From a virus, in the IMG/VR virus record IMGVR_UViG_3300031673_004455, positions 1 to 30,291 of that record: a DNA stretch of 30,291 nt; one strand, given 5' to 3'. The notes below the pieces were generated by a model. It did not search any database and was not told where the DNA came from. It saw nothing but the letters and a program-made list of their open reading frames with translations. Position numbers and translations under genes: made by a program. Positions within the stretch are counted from its first letter, which is position 1. Every line of letters starts with the position of its first letter. Shown here one piece after another: positions 13,797-21,690 of this stretch.

Positions 13797-15790
13797 ACTT
13801 TAATTTCATCATCTTCCATATATAACTCGTAATTGTTTGCGAGTTTAATAGTTTGACGAAGAACCTCTTCAGAGATAAAGTCTTCGATTTTCTCTTGGAT
13901 TGCTCGTTTAATAGGTCGTGCCCCATATTTTTCATCGAAACCAACATCCGCCAACATATCACGAATCTCTCCATTAATTTGGATATGGTAACCCATTTTA
14001 TCTAAACGTGATATTAACTTATCCAATTCAATATCGACGATTTTACGAACCTCAACCTCTTTAAGTGGATTGAATATGATTACCTCATCCAATCGATTTA
14101 AGAATTCAGGTGTAAAGTGATTTTTCAATTCTTTCTGTAGAAGTGCTTTTTTAAGTTCCTCATCACCTGACATTCGTGATGTAGTATCAAATCCAACCCC
14201 ACCTCCAAAATCTTGAAGTTTTTTCACGCCTAAGTTAGATGTCATAATAATCAAACAATTCTTAAAGTTAATTTTACGACCAAAACTATCTGTAAGGTGA
14301 CCATCATCCATCATTTGTAATAAAAGTGAGAAGATGTCTTTATTGGCCTTTTCAATCTCATCAAACAATACTACCGAGTAAGGTTTGTTCTTTACTGCTT
14401 CAGTAAGTTGCCCCCCTTGGTCGTGTCCAACATATCCTGGAGGAGAACCAATCAATCTTGACATTGTGTACTTCTCTTGGTATTCAGACATATCCATTCG
14501 GATAAGTGCTTCTTCATCACCAAAAATCTCTTTTGCCAATTGTTTAGCTAAGTGAGTTTTACCGACACCTGTTGAACCTAAGAAGATGAAAGAACCGATT
14601 GGTCGGTTAGGGTCTTTGATACCAATACGGTTTCTGCGGATAGCTTTCGAAATCTTTTTAACCGCTTGCTCTTGACCTATTACCGAACTATTTAAACTAT
14701 CTTCTAGATTTAAAAGTCCTTCCATATCATTCTGATTTAACTTAGAGATTGGAATTCTGGTCATATTAGCAACAACCTCATATACCATATCTTCAGTGAT
14801 TAGTTTACGGTCTTCATTTTGTTTTTCTTCAAAGTCTGACTTAACTTTTTCTAATTCTTTAAGAATTTTCTTTTCCTTATCTCTAAGTTGTGCTGCTTGT
14901 TCGTAGTTCTGTTGTTTTACCACATCAATCTTTTGTTGTTTGATGTCTAACGCCTTCTGTTTTAGATTCTCAATTTCTTCAGGTAATTTTATAGATATTT
15001 GACTACTAGCTCCAACCTCATCCATAATATCAATTGCCTTATCAGGAAATTCACGGTTAGTGATGTAACGTTTAGCTAATTGTACACAAGCCTCTAACGA
15101 TTCATCACTATAATTTACTTTATGATGTGACTCATATCGAGTTTTAAGGTTCTGAAGGATAACCATAGTCTCTTCAGGAGTTGCCCCATCTACCATTACT
15201 TTTTGGAAACGACGCTCCAATGCTCCATCTTTTTCGATGTTTTCACGATACTCATCTAATGTTGTTGCTCCAATACATTGGAGTTCACCTCGAGCAAGTG
15301 CGGGTTTAAAGATATTAGAGGCATCTAACGAACCTGATGAATTACCAGCTCCGATGATGGTGTGAATCTCATCAATAAAAACAATTATATTTGGGTTGTC
15401 ATGAAGTTCATCTAAAATTACTTTTAGACGTTCTTCAAATTGACCTCGATACTTAGTTCCAGCAACAATGGAAGTCATATCTAAAGATACTATTCTCTTA
15501 TCACACAAGTTACGAGGACAATCACCCTCAAAGATTTTCATAGCTAATCCTTCAACAATTGCGGTTTTACCACAACCAGGTTCTCCAACTATAATCGGAT
15601 TATTCTTCTTTCTACGAGAAAGGGTTTGTGCAATTCTTTGGATTTCTCTCTCCCGTCCAACGACAGGGTCTAACTTACCTAACTCAGCTAATTTAATAAG
15701 GTCACGTGAGAAATTATCCAATACTGGTGTACTTGAATTACTAATTTCTTTTTTACGTGGTTTGTCATTTGGGTCTATTGAATCAATCAT
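13781..15790 (-). CDS. ClpC-like AAA+ unfoldase lacking the N-terminal domain
   Basis: 669 aa against about 800 or more for ClpC/ClpB. AAA-1: Walker A GEPGCGKT (69-76), Walker B VFIDE (137-141). Middle region: one UVR-type helix pair ([30 protein letters not shown]; about 281-310), typical of ClpC and unlike the long coiled coil of ClpB. AAA-2: Walker A GSTGVGKT (405-412), Walker B VVLFDE (473-478), pore-loop region GSPPGYVGH (448-456). A VGF tripeptide (532-534) sits where ClpC carries its ClpP-docking loop, so it may still feed a ClpP peptidase. The Clp_N adaptor-binding repeats are absent: the protein begins only about 20 residues before the [11 protein letters not shown] lead-in. It should be a hexameric ATP-driven unfoldase in the host cytoplasm. 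Divergent from a UVR-motif protein; host-type -7 box upstream. Confidence 0.93.
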   Translation of the reverse strand: MIDSIDPNDKPRKKEISNSSTPVLDNFSRDLIKLAELGKLDPVVGREREIQRIAQTLSRRKKNNPIIVGEPGCGKTAIVEGLAMKIFEGDCPRNLCDKRIVSLDMTSIVAGTKYRGQFEERLKVILDELHDNPNIIVFIDEIHTIIGAGNSSGSLDASNIFKPALARGELQCIGATTLDEYRENIEKDGALERRFQKVMVDGATPEETMVILQNLKTRYESHHKVNYSDESLEACVQLAKRYITNREFPDKAIDIMDEVGASSQISIKLPEEIENLKQKALDIKQQKIDVVKQQNYEQAAQLRDKEKKILKELEKVKSDFEEKQNEDRKLITEDMVYEVVANMTRIPISKLNQNDMEGLLNLEDSLNSSVIGQEQAVKKISKAIRRNRIGIKDPNRPIGSFIFLGSTGVGKTHLAKQLAKEIFGDEEALIRMDMSEYQEKYTMSRLIGSPPGYVGHDQGGQLTEAVKNKPYSVVLFDEIEKANKDIFSLLLQMMDDGHLTDSFGRKINFKNCLIIMTSNLGVKKLQDFGGGVGFDTTSRMSGDEELKKALLQKELKNHFTPEFLNRLDEVIIFNPLKEVEVRKIVDIELDKLISRLDKMGYHIQINGEIRDMLADVGFDEKYGARPIKRAIQEKIEDFISEEVLRQTIKLANNYELYMEDDEIKVKEGV

Positions 15791-15811
15791 ATTTAAGTTT
15801 TTTTACTTGGA

Positions 15812-15819
15812 CAAATATA
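15812..15819 (-). promoter_or_regulatory. Bacteroidota-type -7 box of the ClpC-like gene
   Basis: TATATTTG on the minus strand, 21 nt before the start codon. A TTTTTTG run lies about 14 nt upstream, shorter than the usual 19-21 nt, so the -33 element is uncertain. Confidence 0.6.
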
Positions 15820-15848
15820 TTACAATTATTATACAAAAAACATCATAA

Positions 15849-15891
15849 GACAAATTGTCATTTTATTTTTATTGGTCTGACAAAATGTCAT
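15849..15891. promoter_or_regulatory. Paired palindromic operator-like repeats
   Basis: GACAAATTGTCAT (15849-15861) and GACAAAATGTCAT (15879-15891) differ at one base and are spaced 30 bp, about three helical turns. Each core is an inverted repeat (GACAA-A-TTGTC; TGACA-AAA-TGTCA). They lie between the divergent ClpC-like and UVR genes, upstream of the ClpC -7 box, and look like sites for a dimeric regulator shared by both genes. Confidence 0.6.
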
Positions 15892-15972
15892 AATAGGGGG
15901 TTTATTCCCCATTTGGTACATTTTTCGCTTATATGTTAGTACAAATGTAATAAAATTTTTAAAAAAGACACT

Positions 15973-16317
15973 ATGTTTTACAAAAGAAGTATTCTTGACG
16001 CGTTATTTAACGACATGGAATCTATGATGGGTAATTTTCAACCAACCTATTATAAGATTTCACCAAATGGGTTTGTAATGTCTTACAAATCCAAAGTAGA
16101 GGACAAAGAAATCTCAAATTTAAAAGAAGATTTAGAGATTGCGGTTGAAAAACAGAACTTTGAAGAGGCTGTTAATTTAAGGGACCAAATTAAATCACTT
16201 GAATCAAACGGTAAAAAAATTAATGAACTCCAAACTCAATTAAACGAAGCAATCCATAAACAGGATTTTGAAACGGCAATTGAATTGAGAGATGAAATTA
16301 AAAATTTAAAAGTTTAA
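15973..16317 (+). CDS. Small protein with two UVR motifs (candidate ClpC adaptor)
   Basis: 114 aa. Residues about 47-77 (LKEDLEIAVEKQNFEEAVNL, RDQIKSLE) and 83-113 (LQTQLNEAIHKQDFETAIEL, RDEIKNLK) are two tandem UVR motifs, the helical hairpin found in UvrB/UvrC, ClpC and McsA. The first 45 residues (ILDALFNDMESMMGNFQPTYYKISPNGFVM) are unlike the McsA zinc fingers, which are missing. Divergent from the ClpC-like gene, itself UVR-containing, and sharing its regulatory gap. In Firmicutes McsA binds ClpC, so an adaptor or regulator of the phage unfoldase is a reasonable inference, not shown. No late motif precedes it. A terminator follows. Confidence 0.82.
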   Translation: MFYKRSILDALFNDMESMMGNFQPTYYKISPNGFVMSYKSKVEDKEISNLKEDLEIAVEKQNFEEAVNLRDQIKSLESNGKKINELQTQLNEAIHKQDFETAIELRDEIKNLKV

Positions 16318-16321
16318 TACT

Positions 16322-16348
16322 AAAACCCTGAGAAATCGGGGTTTTTTT
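16322..16348 (+). terminator. Terminator after the UVR gene
   Basis: AAAACCC, loop, GGGTTTT then further T to 16348; the late motif for the next gene begins 2 nt later. Confidence 0.85.
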
Positions 16349-16349
16349 A

Positions 16350-16357
16350 TATTTATT
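16350..16357 (+). promoter_or_regulatory. TATTTATT motif upstream of 16361 gene
   Basis: Late-type motif ending 3 nt before the ATG, so a transcript from it would be leaderless or start inside the gene. Less convincing than the 12-15 nt spacings. Confidence 0.35.
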
Positions 16358-16360
16358 GTT

Positions 16361-16657
16361 ATGAGAGAGTCATGGTTAGAATATATTGTTCGGTTTAATG
16401 GTACAGATGAAATTGAAAAAAGTTTCATCGGCCTGAGAAATGAATTAAAGAAACACAACTTCAAGGAAAAAGACTTAGCCAGAATGAGTGAAGGTCCAAC
16501 ATCTATATTTATTGCAAGGGAGATGGTTATTAATAATATTGACCGTTTAAGGAATGACTTAAAGACCTACGGACTATGGGACGAAAAAGTAAGAAATGAT
16601 TTTGATAGTTACATTTCTAGAAAACTATCTAAATTAGAGAGTGAATATTCATTATAG
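16361..16657 (+). CDS. Small hypothetical protein
   Basis: 98 aa, helical and charged (MRESWLEYIVRFNG, IEKSFIGLRNELKKHNFKEK, NNIDRLRNDLKTYGLW, YISRKLSKLESEYSL). No family recognised. It lies between a terminator and a KTSC gene that starts 1 nt after its stop, so the two form a small operon. The first residues do not show an [L/I]-x-E/[A/G/Q] leader apart from WLE at 5-7. Confidence 0.7.
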   Translation: MRESWLEYIVRFNGTDEIEKSFIGLRNELKKHNFKEKDLARMSEGPTSIFIAREMVINNIDRLRNDLKTYGLWDEKVRNDFDSYISRKLSKLESEYSL

Positions 16658-16658
16658 T

Positions 16659-16907
16659 ATGGGAATCAAAAGTGAAAAAATATCAGGAAAACAAATCATT
16701 AATGAAATTGAGTCTTCGAGTATAAAGAAAACTGTTTATCATATCGGTGATAAAACACTTATTGCCACATTTAACAACGGTGTAGAATATCTTTATAATG
16801 ATGTTCCACACAATGTTTATACAAAATTCAGAATGGCCGAATCACAAGGAGCATTCTTCAATAAAGAGATTTCTAAGAAGTACAAATACAAAAAAGTAGA
16901 AAAGTAA
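16659..16907 (+). CDS. KTSC-domain protein
   Basis: 82 aa from the ATG at 16659, 1 nt after the previous stop. A start at 16641 would overlap the upstream gene and add six unlikely residues. The protein matches the KTSC domain: SSSIKKTVYHIGDKTLIATF, NNGVEYLYNDVPHNVYTKF, then AESQGAFFNKEISKKYKYKK. KTSC domains occur in many small phage and bacterial proteins, and in some lysyl-tRNA synthetase relatives; their biochemical role is not established. Confidence 0.85.
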   Translation: MGIKSEKISGKQIINEIESSSIKKTVYHIGDKTLIATFNNGVEYLYNDVPHNVYTKFRMAESQGAFFNKEISKKYKYKKVEK

Positions 16908-16917
16908 TACTTCTTTG

Positions 16918-16925
16918 TATTTATA
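16918..16925 (+). promoter_or_regulatory. TATTTATA motif upstream of nucleotidyltransferase-fold gene
   Basis: Exact motif but only 4 nt before the ATG at 16930. Confidence 0.35.
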
Positions 16926-16929
16926 TGTG

Positions 16930-17682
16930 ATGGAAAATTATAATAAAATACTTTCTAGCTTTTATATTCAGGACGAATTAAATCCTGATATTTGGACTAA
17001 TCCCGATGACCCCAGTAAGTCAAGGATGATTTCAGAAGTAAGAAATGCATTATTAGAAATATCAGAAGAGTTTATTCAATTTTTAGGTATTGACATTTTT
17101 ATCTCTGATATCACAATGACCGGCTCATTATCGAACTATAATTGGTCTGAATTCTCAGATGTCGATTTACACGTTATGTATAATTTTACAGAGTCAGGTA
17201 GTCAGAAAGAATTACACCAAGAACTTTTTAAATTAAAAAAGACATTATTTAATTCAACTCACGATATCTTAGTAAAAGGTTACGATGTTGAATTATATGT
17301 TCAGGACACCGAAGAAACCCATTTTTCTACTGGCGTTTACTCTGTTTTATATAATGAGTGGATTGTTGAACCAACACCTGAAAGTGTCACGATTGATGAG
17401 GATAAACTTAAATCTAAAGTAGACCAATGGATGGATATTATAGATTTGGTTATTGACAATGCGGATGATGAAGATTTAGATACCGCTTTAGTAATGATTG
17501 ATAGTGTTAAGGATAAACTTAAGAAGTTTAGAAGTTGTGGGTTAGAGAGAGAAGGTGAATATTCGTATGAGAATTTGGTATTTAAATTCTTAAGACGTAA
17601 CGGATATATTCAAAAACTTTTTGATTTTACGAACGAATTAGTCGATAATAGATTATCACTAGAACAAAAAATTGCCGAATAA
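16930..17682 (+). CDS. Nucleotidyltransferase-fold protein
   Basis: 250 aa from the ATG at 16930; a TTG at 16915 in frame is less likely because it would sit on the TATTTATA motif. The core TMTGSLSNYNWSEFSDVDLH fits the polymerase-beta-type nucleotidyltransferase signature: a G-S pair followed about 12 residues later by the D-x-D metal site (DVD). A later YDVELYV supplies the third carboxylate expected on the next strand. The C-terminal half is helical (VDQWMDIIDLVIDNADDEDL, VMIDSVKDKLKKFR, NLVFKFLRRNGYIQKLF), similar to the helical partner domain of small NTases. The substrate is unknown; options include nucleotidylation of a protein or RNA, or an antitoxin-like role. Confidence 0.78.
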   Translation: MENYNKILSSFYIQDELNPDIWTNPDDPSKSRMISEVRNALLEISEEFIQFLGIDIFISDITMTGSLSNYNWSEFSDVDLHVMYNFTESGSQKELHQELFKLKKTLFNSTHDILVKGYDVELYVQDTEETHFSTGVYSVLYNEWIVEPTPESVTIDEDKLKSKVDQWMDIIDLVIDNADDEDLDTALVMIDSVKDKLKKFRSCGLEREGEYSYENLVFKFLRRNGYIQKLFDFTNELVDNRLSLEQKIAE

Positions 17683-17687
17683 AATAA

Positions 17688-17724
17688 CCAAAATAATAGA
17701 AAAAGTGAAAAATCTATTATTTGG
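17688..17724 (+). other. Imperfect hairpin without T tract
   Basis: CCAAAATAATAGA, 12-nt loop, TCTATTATTTGG with one bulged A. It lies between the NTase-fold gene and the late motif of the 48-aa ORF; possible weak terminator or RNA-processing site. Confidence 0.4.
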
Positions 17725-17727
17725 GTA

Positions 17728-17735
17728 TATTTATT
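17728..17735 (+). promoter_or_regulatory. TATTTATT motif, candidate late promoter
   Basis: Seven of eight bases of TATTTATA, 13 nt before the ATG at 17749, the typical spacing in this window. Confidence 0.5.
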
Positions 17736-17748
17736 AAGAAAAACTATT

Positions 17749-17895
17749 ATGGCACAAGGATGCGACCCAACTACAGAATACAATGCCTTTTCAGGTGGCA
17801 CTCCAACAATACACGCAGTATATACTAACTCATCAGGTGATGCGGTAGTACAATGTAATACGGTTAAAATTGGACCTGGTGGTTATAATAACTAA
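17749..17895 (+). CDS. 48-aa small protein at the head of the capsid block
   Basis: ATG 17749 to TAA 17893-17895 encodes 48 residues, starting MAQGCDPTTEYNAFSGGTPT and ending VKIGPGGYNN. It has two cysteines, a beta-type composition, many Gly/Thr/Asn and no charge clusters, unlike a random AT-rich frame. The late motif 13 nt upstream and the position 26 nt before the first capsid-block gene support a real gene. No family recognised; a small virion protein is possible. Confidence 0.6.
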   Translation: MAQGCDPTTEYNAFSGGTPTIHAVYTNSSGDAVVQCNTVKIGPGGYNN

Positions 17896-17921
17896 ATTAA
17901 AAATATTAAAAAAAATATAAA

Positions 17922-19136
17922 ATGGCAGATTTAAGACCTTTAGGTAGTGAAAAATTGAACGGTACGGATAAGTTAAGACGTATTATGGAGATTGCTCGTT
18001 ACAACGAAGTTGACCGTTCTCAAGTTAATGAAAATTCTTCTGTAGACTACACAAGACAACTAGCCGACGGAAAATACTATTCAATCGTTAATGAAAAAAA
18101 CGGTTATATCATTAAATCAGGTTTGAATGAATCAGAACTTGAGTATACTGATGCAATACAAAATAGAAGATATCATTCTTCTTATTCTAAAGCATTAAAA
18201 AGATTAAATTTAACAGCTAAAGAATTGAACTCACTCCACGAAAATGGAGAAGAAATTTCATTATTTGGAGAACAAAAGAAATTTGTTTTAAAAACCCCGA
18301 AACCTGAAGTGTCGGTAGATTCTGAAGAAGAAGTGTCTTTAGATTTACCTGAACCATCTGGTGAAGATATGTCTATGGACTTACCATCATCTGACGATTC
18401 AGAATTGGATTTAGATTTAGGTTTAGATACTCCTGAGGGTGAAGAAGATTTAGATTTTGATATGGAAGTATCTGATGAGTTACCAGTTGATGATGAAGAA
18501 ATAACCATTAAAGCTATCCAAAAGCTAACCGGTAAACTTGGTCAAAAATTGAGAACTATTGACCAACAAGAAGGTTTAACTTCAGAAGATATAAAATATG
18601 TATTGAATTCGATTATCTCAGCAGTTGATTTAGATAAATTAACTGAGGAAGATAAAGAAGATATCTTAACAAATTTCGAAGAAGATGAAATTGACTATGG
18701 TGTTGATGATGAAGCAGATTTAGATGTTGATGCTGGTGACGAATTAGATTTAGGTATGGACCTTGATTTAGGTTTGGACGATGAAATGTCTGTAGAGGCT
18801 GGAGAATCTATGTATGGTGAAAGAGTAATGGATGAAATTTTTTCTGAATCTAAAATCGATAAAGTACTTTCAAAATATTTTGTAGTTAGCGATGAAGAAA
18901 AAACTTTGACAGAGTCAAACAACATTAAAAAATTCATCTCAGGAAAAATACAAAAAGTTACCATTAAAAAAGAAATGAAATCAATGTGTGAAACCGTTGA
19001 ACAAGAAATGAGTGCTGACTTTTTATTGAAAGAAAATCAAAACATTAAATTTTTAGGTAAAACAAACAAAGGTAATTTAGTATTCAAAAACGAGGGACAA
19101 CAGATAAAAGTTTCTCAGAATGGTGAAATACTATGA
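17922..19136 (+). CDS. Acidic head-block protein, function unknown
   Basis: 404 aa. The N-terminal domain (MADLRPLGSEKLNGTDKLRR, YNEVDRSQVNENSSVDYTRQ, then a small strand-rich part YYSIVNEKNGYIIKSGL) is followed by two very acidic low-complexity stretches at about residues 130-195 and 250-290 (repeats of DLDLGLD type), a helical part between them, and a C-terminal domain ending FLGKTNKGNLVFKNEGQQIK. The acidic, repetitive character resembles prohead core or scaffold-associated proteins. It opens the gene run leading to the terminase, and its stop overlaps the next start by 4 nt (ATGA), so translation is coupled. No family recognised. Confidence 0.82.
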   Translation: MADLRPLGSEKLNGTDKLRRIMEIARYNEVDRSQVNENSSVDYTRQLADGKYYSIVNEKNGYIIKSGLNESELEYTDAIQNRRYHSSYSKALKRLNLTAKELNSLHENGEEISLFGEQKKFVLKTPKPEVSVDSEEEVSLDLPEPSGEDMSMDLPSSDDSELDLDLGLDTPEGEEDLDFDMEVSDELPVDDEEITIKAIQKLTGKLGQKLRTIDQQEGLTSEDIKYVLNSIISAVDLDKLTEEDKEDILTNFEEDEIDYGVDDEADLDVDAGDELDLGMDLDLGLDDEMSVEAGESMYGERVMDEIFSESKIDKVLSKYFVVSDEEKTLTESNNIKKFISGKIQKVTIKKEMKSMCETVEQEMSADFLLKENQNIKFLGKTNKGNLVFKNEGQQIKVSQNGEIL

Positions 19137-19540
19137 AACTAGTATATGTGAATGAGTTAGGACCCAACTATAAAGGGGACAATATATACGAATTCATATT
19201 TAGTGATATTGAAGATGTATGGGGTGAAGATTGGGATAAAGAACCTGCAAGTGGTAACCCAACTCCACCCCTTTTACATTTTATAAAAAAAGTTGGAGTT
19301 CTAAGAAATTCAGGTATACAATTAAACCTAATTCAGAATTCTGATTACTTCTCTGTTTATGACGCAACTGAAGATATTATTGCGTTAGCATGGGAAGTTA
19401 GTGAAAGTGAAGCCGTAAACGACAGTGGACTAAATAGAATGGTTTTCCGTTATGGTGATACTGTTAAACAAGTGGAGGATAAAATATACGAAAGAGATAT
19501 CGTATTAACATACGAAAAAACTATTGCACACAATGAATAA
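19133..19540 (+). CDS. Hypothetical protein in head block
   Basis: 135 aa, mixed alpha/beta: KLVYVNELGPNYKGDNIYEF, an acidic W-rich segment (DVWGEDWDKEPA), HFIKKVGVLRNSGIQLNLIQ, and FRYGDTVKQVEDKIYERDIV near the end. No family recognised. It overlaps the preceding stop by 4 nt and the next start by 8 nt, a tight operon arrangement that supports both the gene and its boundaries. Confidence 0.82.
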   Translation: MKLVYVNELGPNYKGDNIYEFIFSDIEDVWGEDWDKEPASGNPTPPLLHFIKKVGVLRNSGIQLNLIQNSDYFSVYDATEDIIALAWEVSESEAVNDSGLNRMVFRYGDTVKQVEDKIYERDIVLTYEKTIAHNE

Positions 19541-20408
19541 TTCAAAAGTAGCCGTTTTATTAAACAAAGGTATCAAGTTCGAAACATTAAAAATGTTAAA
19601 CGAAACTCAAATTAATATGTTATACACTAGCGTAGTTGGTGAACAGAACAATCTTACAAAGAAAATCCAAGGAGCCAAAGAAGAGCTAGCCGGTGTAGAC
19701 CAAATGGTTAACAATCTTGCTGCAAAAATTGGTGAAGAAGATAATATTGAAGATGAAGCGTCTACGGATTCTTTAGAAAAGATGTCAGGTTATGACCCAT
19801 ACGCAGGTAATAGTGTAGGTAACGATGGTGGACCATCAAGTGATGATGGATTCAACGATAAGGCCGATGACGGTATGGATGAAGAAGTTGGTGAGGAATT
19901 TAAGTCTAAATCACAACAAAAATACTTCTTTGCTAAATGTGAAGAGGAGGGACCTAAATCTAAATGGTGTAAGATGGCTGATGAGTTTGCTGGTGACACT
20001 AAGAATTGGAAAAAATTACCTAAGAAAGTAAGTGAAAGTAAGATTAGACAAATTGAAGAATCTTTAATACATTTAGTACGTAAGTATATTCCTGAAACTA
20101 TGACTAAAAAAGCATTATTAAATTTATTAGAACAACTACCCGGTACTAAAGAGGCTCCTGTTAAAACACCAACAAGAACCACACCCGAAAGAAAAACACC
20201 GTATAAGCCAAAACATAAACCAGCACCTAAAGCTGGTGACACTCAAACGGCACCTAAAGTTAAACCAGGTGTTGCACCTTCAGTACCTGAAAGAAAAACC
20301 CCATATCAACCGAAACATAAACCAGCACCTAAGGCTAAAAAAGAGTTACCGAGTTTTTTGAAATTCAACACTTTAAATATTAAATTCAGAGATGAGCAAG
20401 AGAATTAA
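19533..20408 (+). CDS. Hypothetical head-block protein with Pro/Lys repeats
   Basis: 291 aa from the ATG at 19533; an earlier TTG at 19524 is less likely. The N-terminus is a coiled helix (NSKVAVLLNKGIKFETLKML, GAKEELAGVDQMVNNLAAKI), followed by a Gly/Asp-rich acidic linker. Then comes a short conserved-looking block FKSKSQQKYFFAKCEEEGPK/SKWCKMADEF with two Cys, which recalls small 'SxxQ' motifs in other phage proteins, and a helix. The last 90 residues hold two copies of a PERKTPYxPKHKPAPKA repeat and a tail LPSFLKFNTLNIKF. The role is unknown. It overlaps both neighbours (8 nt upstream, 17 nt downstream). Confidence 0.8.
   Translation: MNNSKVAVLLNKGIKFETLKMLNETQINMLYTSVVGEQNNLTKKIQGAKEELAGVDQMVNNLAAKIGEEDNIEDEASTDSLEKMSGYDPYAGNSVGNDGGPSSDDGFNDKADDGMDEEVGEEFKSKSQQKYFFAKCEEEGPKSKWCKMADEFAGDTKNWKKLPKKVSESKIRQIEESLIHLVRKYIPETMTKKALLNLLEQLPGTKEAPVKTPTRTTPERKTPYKPKHKPAPKAGDTQTAPKVKPGVAPSVPERKTPYQPKHKPAPKAKKELPSFLKFNTLNIKFRDEQEN
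20183..20337 (+). repeat. Two-copy repeat coding PERKTPY-PKHKPAPKA
   Basis: A roughly 50-bp unit at about 20183-20234 and again at about 20286-20337, inside the gene at 19533. It encodes a basic proline-rich segment. Confidence 0.8.
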
Positions 20409-21669
20409 CGAAGCGCCGATAGATTACGGTACTGGTAGAGAAAGAATGGCTTCGGACATTCAAAAAAAGATTGAGGACAAAGATACTCCTTTATCTGATA
20501 ATCCAGCGTTGGATATTGATATTGATGGTGACGGAGTAATTTCCTCATTTGAAGAGAAAATTGCATCTAAAAGGTTTCAGGATGTAGTTAATAAAGTAAA
20601 AGAATACACAGGTTTAACAGATATCTCAGGACAATCATCATTGATGCAATTACAGAGAATGTTAGCTCAGGCGGTTAATAAAGTTAAATCTATTGAGAAT
20701 GAAAATGTAGAATATTTACAAAACTTAGCGGTTGACTTAGTAAAGAAAGAAATGTCTTTACCTGATGATGCATTCCAATTTGATGCCAAATTAAATACGG
20801 GTATGGGTCAGGTTGACACTTCCAAAATGAATAAACAATCTTCCGAACCTGAAGACGAGGATGTTATAAAACAATTTGGAGTTAAGTCTGATGAAGCTGA
20901 AGATGATTTAGATGATTTTATGGCGGCCTTTGAAACCTTTGATATGGAAAAGGCTAAGAGAAGGTTTATTAATTCATTAATACAGGGAGCCTCTAAAAAA
21001 GGACATTATATGTTTGCACTTGTTGAAGATGAATTAAATCGTTTAGACCCATCATTATTAAATCTTTATGGTGTGTTAATGTCTATTGCCGATTTAATGT
21101 ATTGGATTGTACCTGATGAGGTTACACAAATGATGTCTGGTTCAGGAGAAGGAATTCAAGGTTCAGAAGAAGTGGATGACACTACTGACCCACCAACAAT
21201 TAAAGCCGTTGGGTTATTTTTCCCAATATTGATACACGAACTATTAAAAGGTGTGTATGAAGTTATAGGAACACAGGGATTACCTGACGACCCTAAATCT
21301 GCAGAAATGGTTATGGCATCTCAGGATACGTTACCTTATGAAATTTGGGATTTAAGATTAGGTCCTGTTATTTGGGAGAAATTTATTGAATCTTATCCTG
21401 ATGACTTATTTGAAGATGATTTAAGAGAAATACAGAATTATTTGTTCAGTCGTTTTTCTTCATTAACAACATCTGAGTTTTTTGAAGTCGCTAAGGAAAT
21501 TATGAAAGGTTCAGAGAAGGGTAAAAAGATTGTTAAGAGGATGGTAGATGAAATCAACGAGGAATTACGTCAATATGACTATGAAGATGCGATGTCATCA
21601 TCAGATGATGAGGAAGACAACGAAGGATTCAAAGATTTCCTAGGTGGTTTAGGAATTGATTTATCTTAA
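20392..21669 (+). CDS. Head-block protein with EF-hand loop, upstream of terminase
   Basis: 425 aa. It starts MSKRINE/APIDYG, an I-N-E/A site identical to the one in the capsid protein, so the short leader may be removed by the prohead protease. Residues about 42-53 (DIDGDGVISSFE) form a textbook 12-residue EF-hand/dockerin calcium loop: D1, D3, D5, G6, I8, E12. The remainder is helical and acidic, with a hydrophobic segment (GLFFPILIHELLKGVYEVIG) and a C-terminal Asp/Ser-rich tail (AMSSSDDEEDNEG). No family recognised. The position directly before the large terminase suggests a head or packaging role. Confidence 0.82.
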   Translation: MSKRINEAPIDYGTGRERMASDIQKKIEDKDTPLSDNPALDIDIDGDGVISSFEEKIASKRFQDVVNKVKEYTGLTDISGQSSLMQLQRMLAQAVNKVKSIENENVEYLQNLAVDLVKKEMSLPDDAFQFDAKLNTGMGQVDTSKMNKQSSEPEDEDVIKQFGVKSDEAEDDLDDFMAAFETFDMEKAKRRFINSLIQGASKKGHYMFALVEDELNRLDPSLLNLYGVLMSIADLMYWIVPDEVTQMMSGSGEGIQGSEEVDDTTDPPTIKAVGLFFPILIHELLKGVYEVIGTQGLPDDPKSAEMVMASQDTLPYEIWDLRLGPVIWEKFIESYPDDLFEDDLREIQNYLFSRFSSLTTSEFFEVAKEIMKGSEKGKKIVKRMVDEINEELRQYDYEDAMSSSDDEEDNEGFKDFLGGLGIDLS

Positions 21670-21690
21670 TAATAGAGTAAATTATGATTC

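Noticed and set aside
13781-15790. ClpB identity for the unfoldase
   Set aside because: The middle region is a short UVR-type hairpin rather than the long ClpB coiled coil, and a VGF docking tripeptide is present.
15791-15972. A missing Clp_N domain hidden by a frameshift upstream of the ClpC-like gene
   Set aside because: Only 182 nt separate it from the divergent gene, too short for the domain, and no frame there resembles Clp_N.
18182-20242. Minus-strand open frames opposite the acidic and Pro/Lys-rich head-block genes
   Set aside because: Same composition effect; all lie inside well-supported plus-strand genes that overlap by a few bases in a tight operon.
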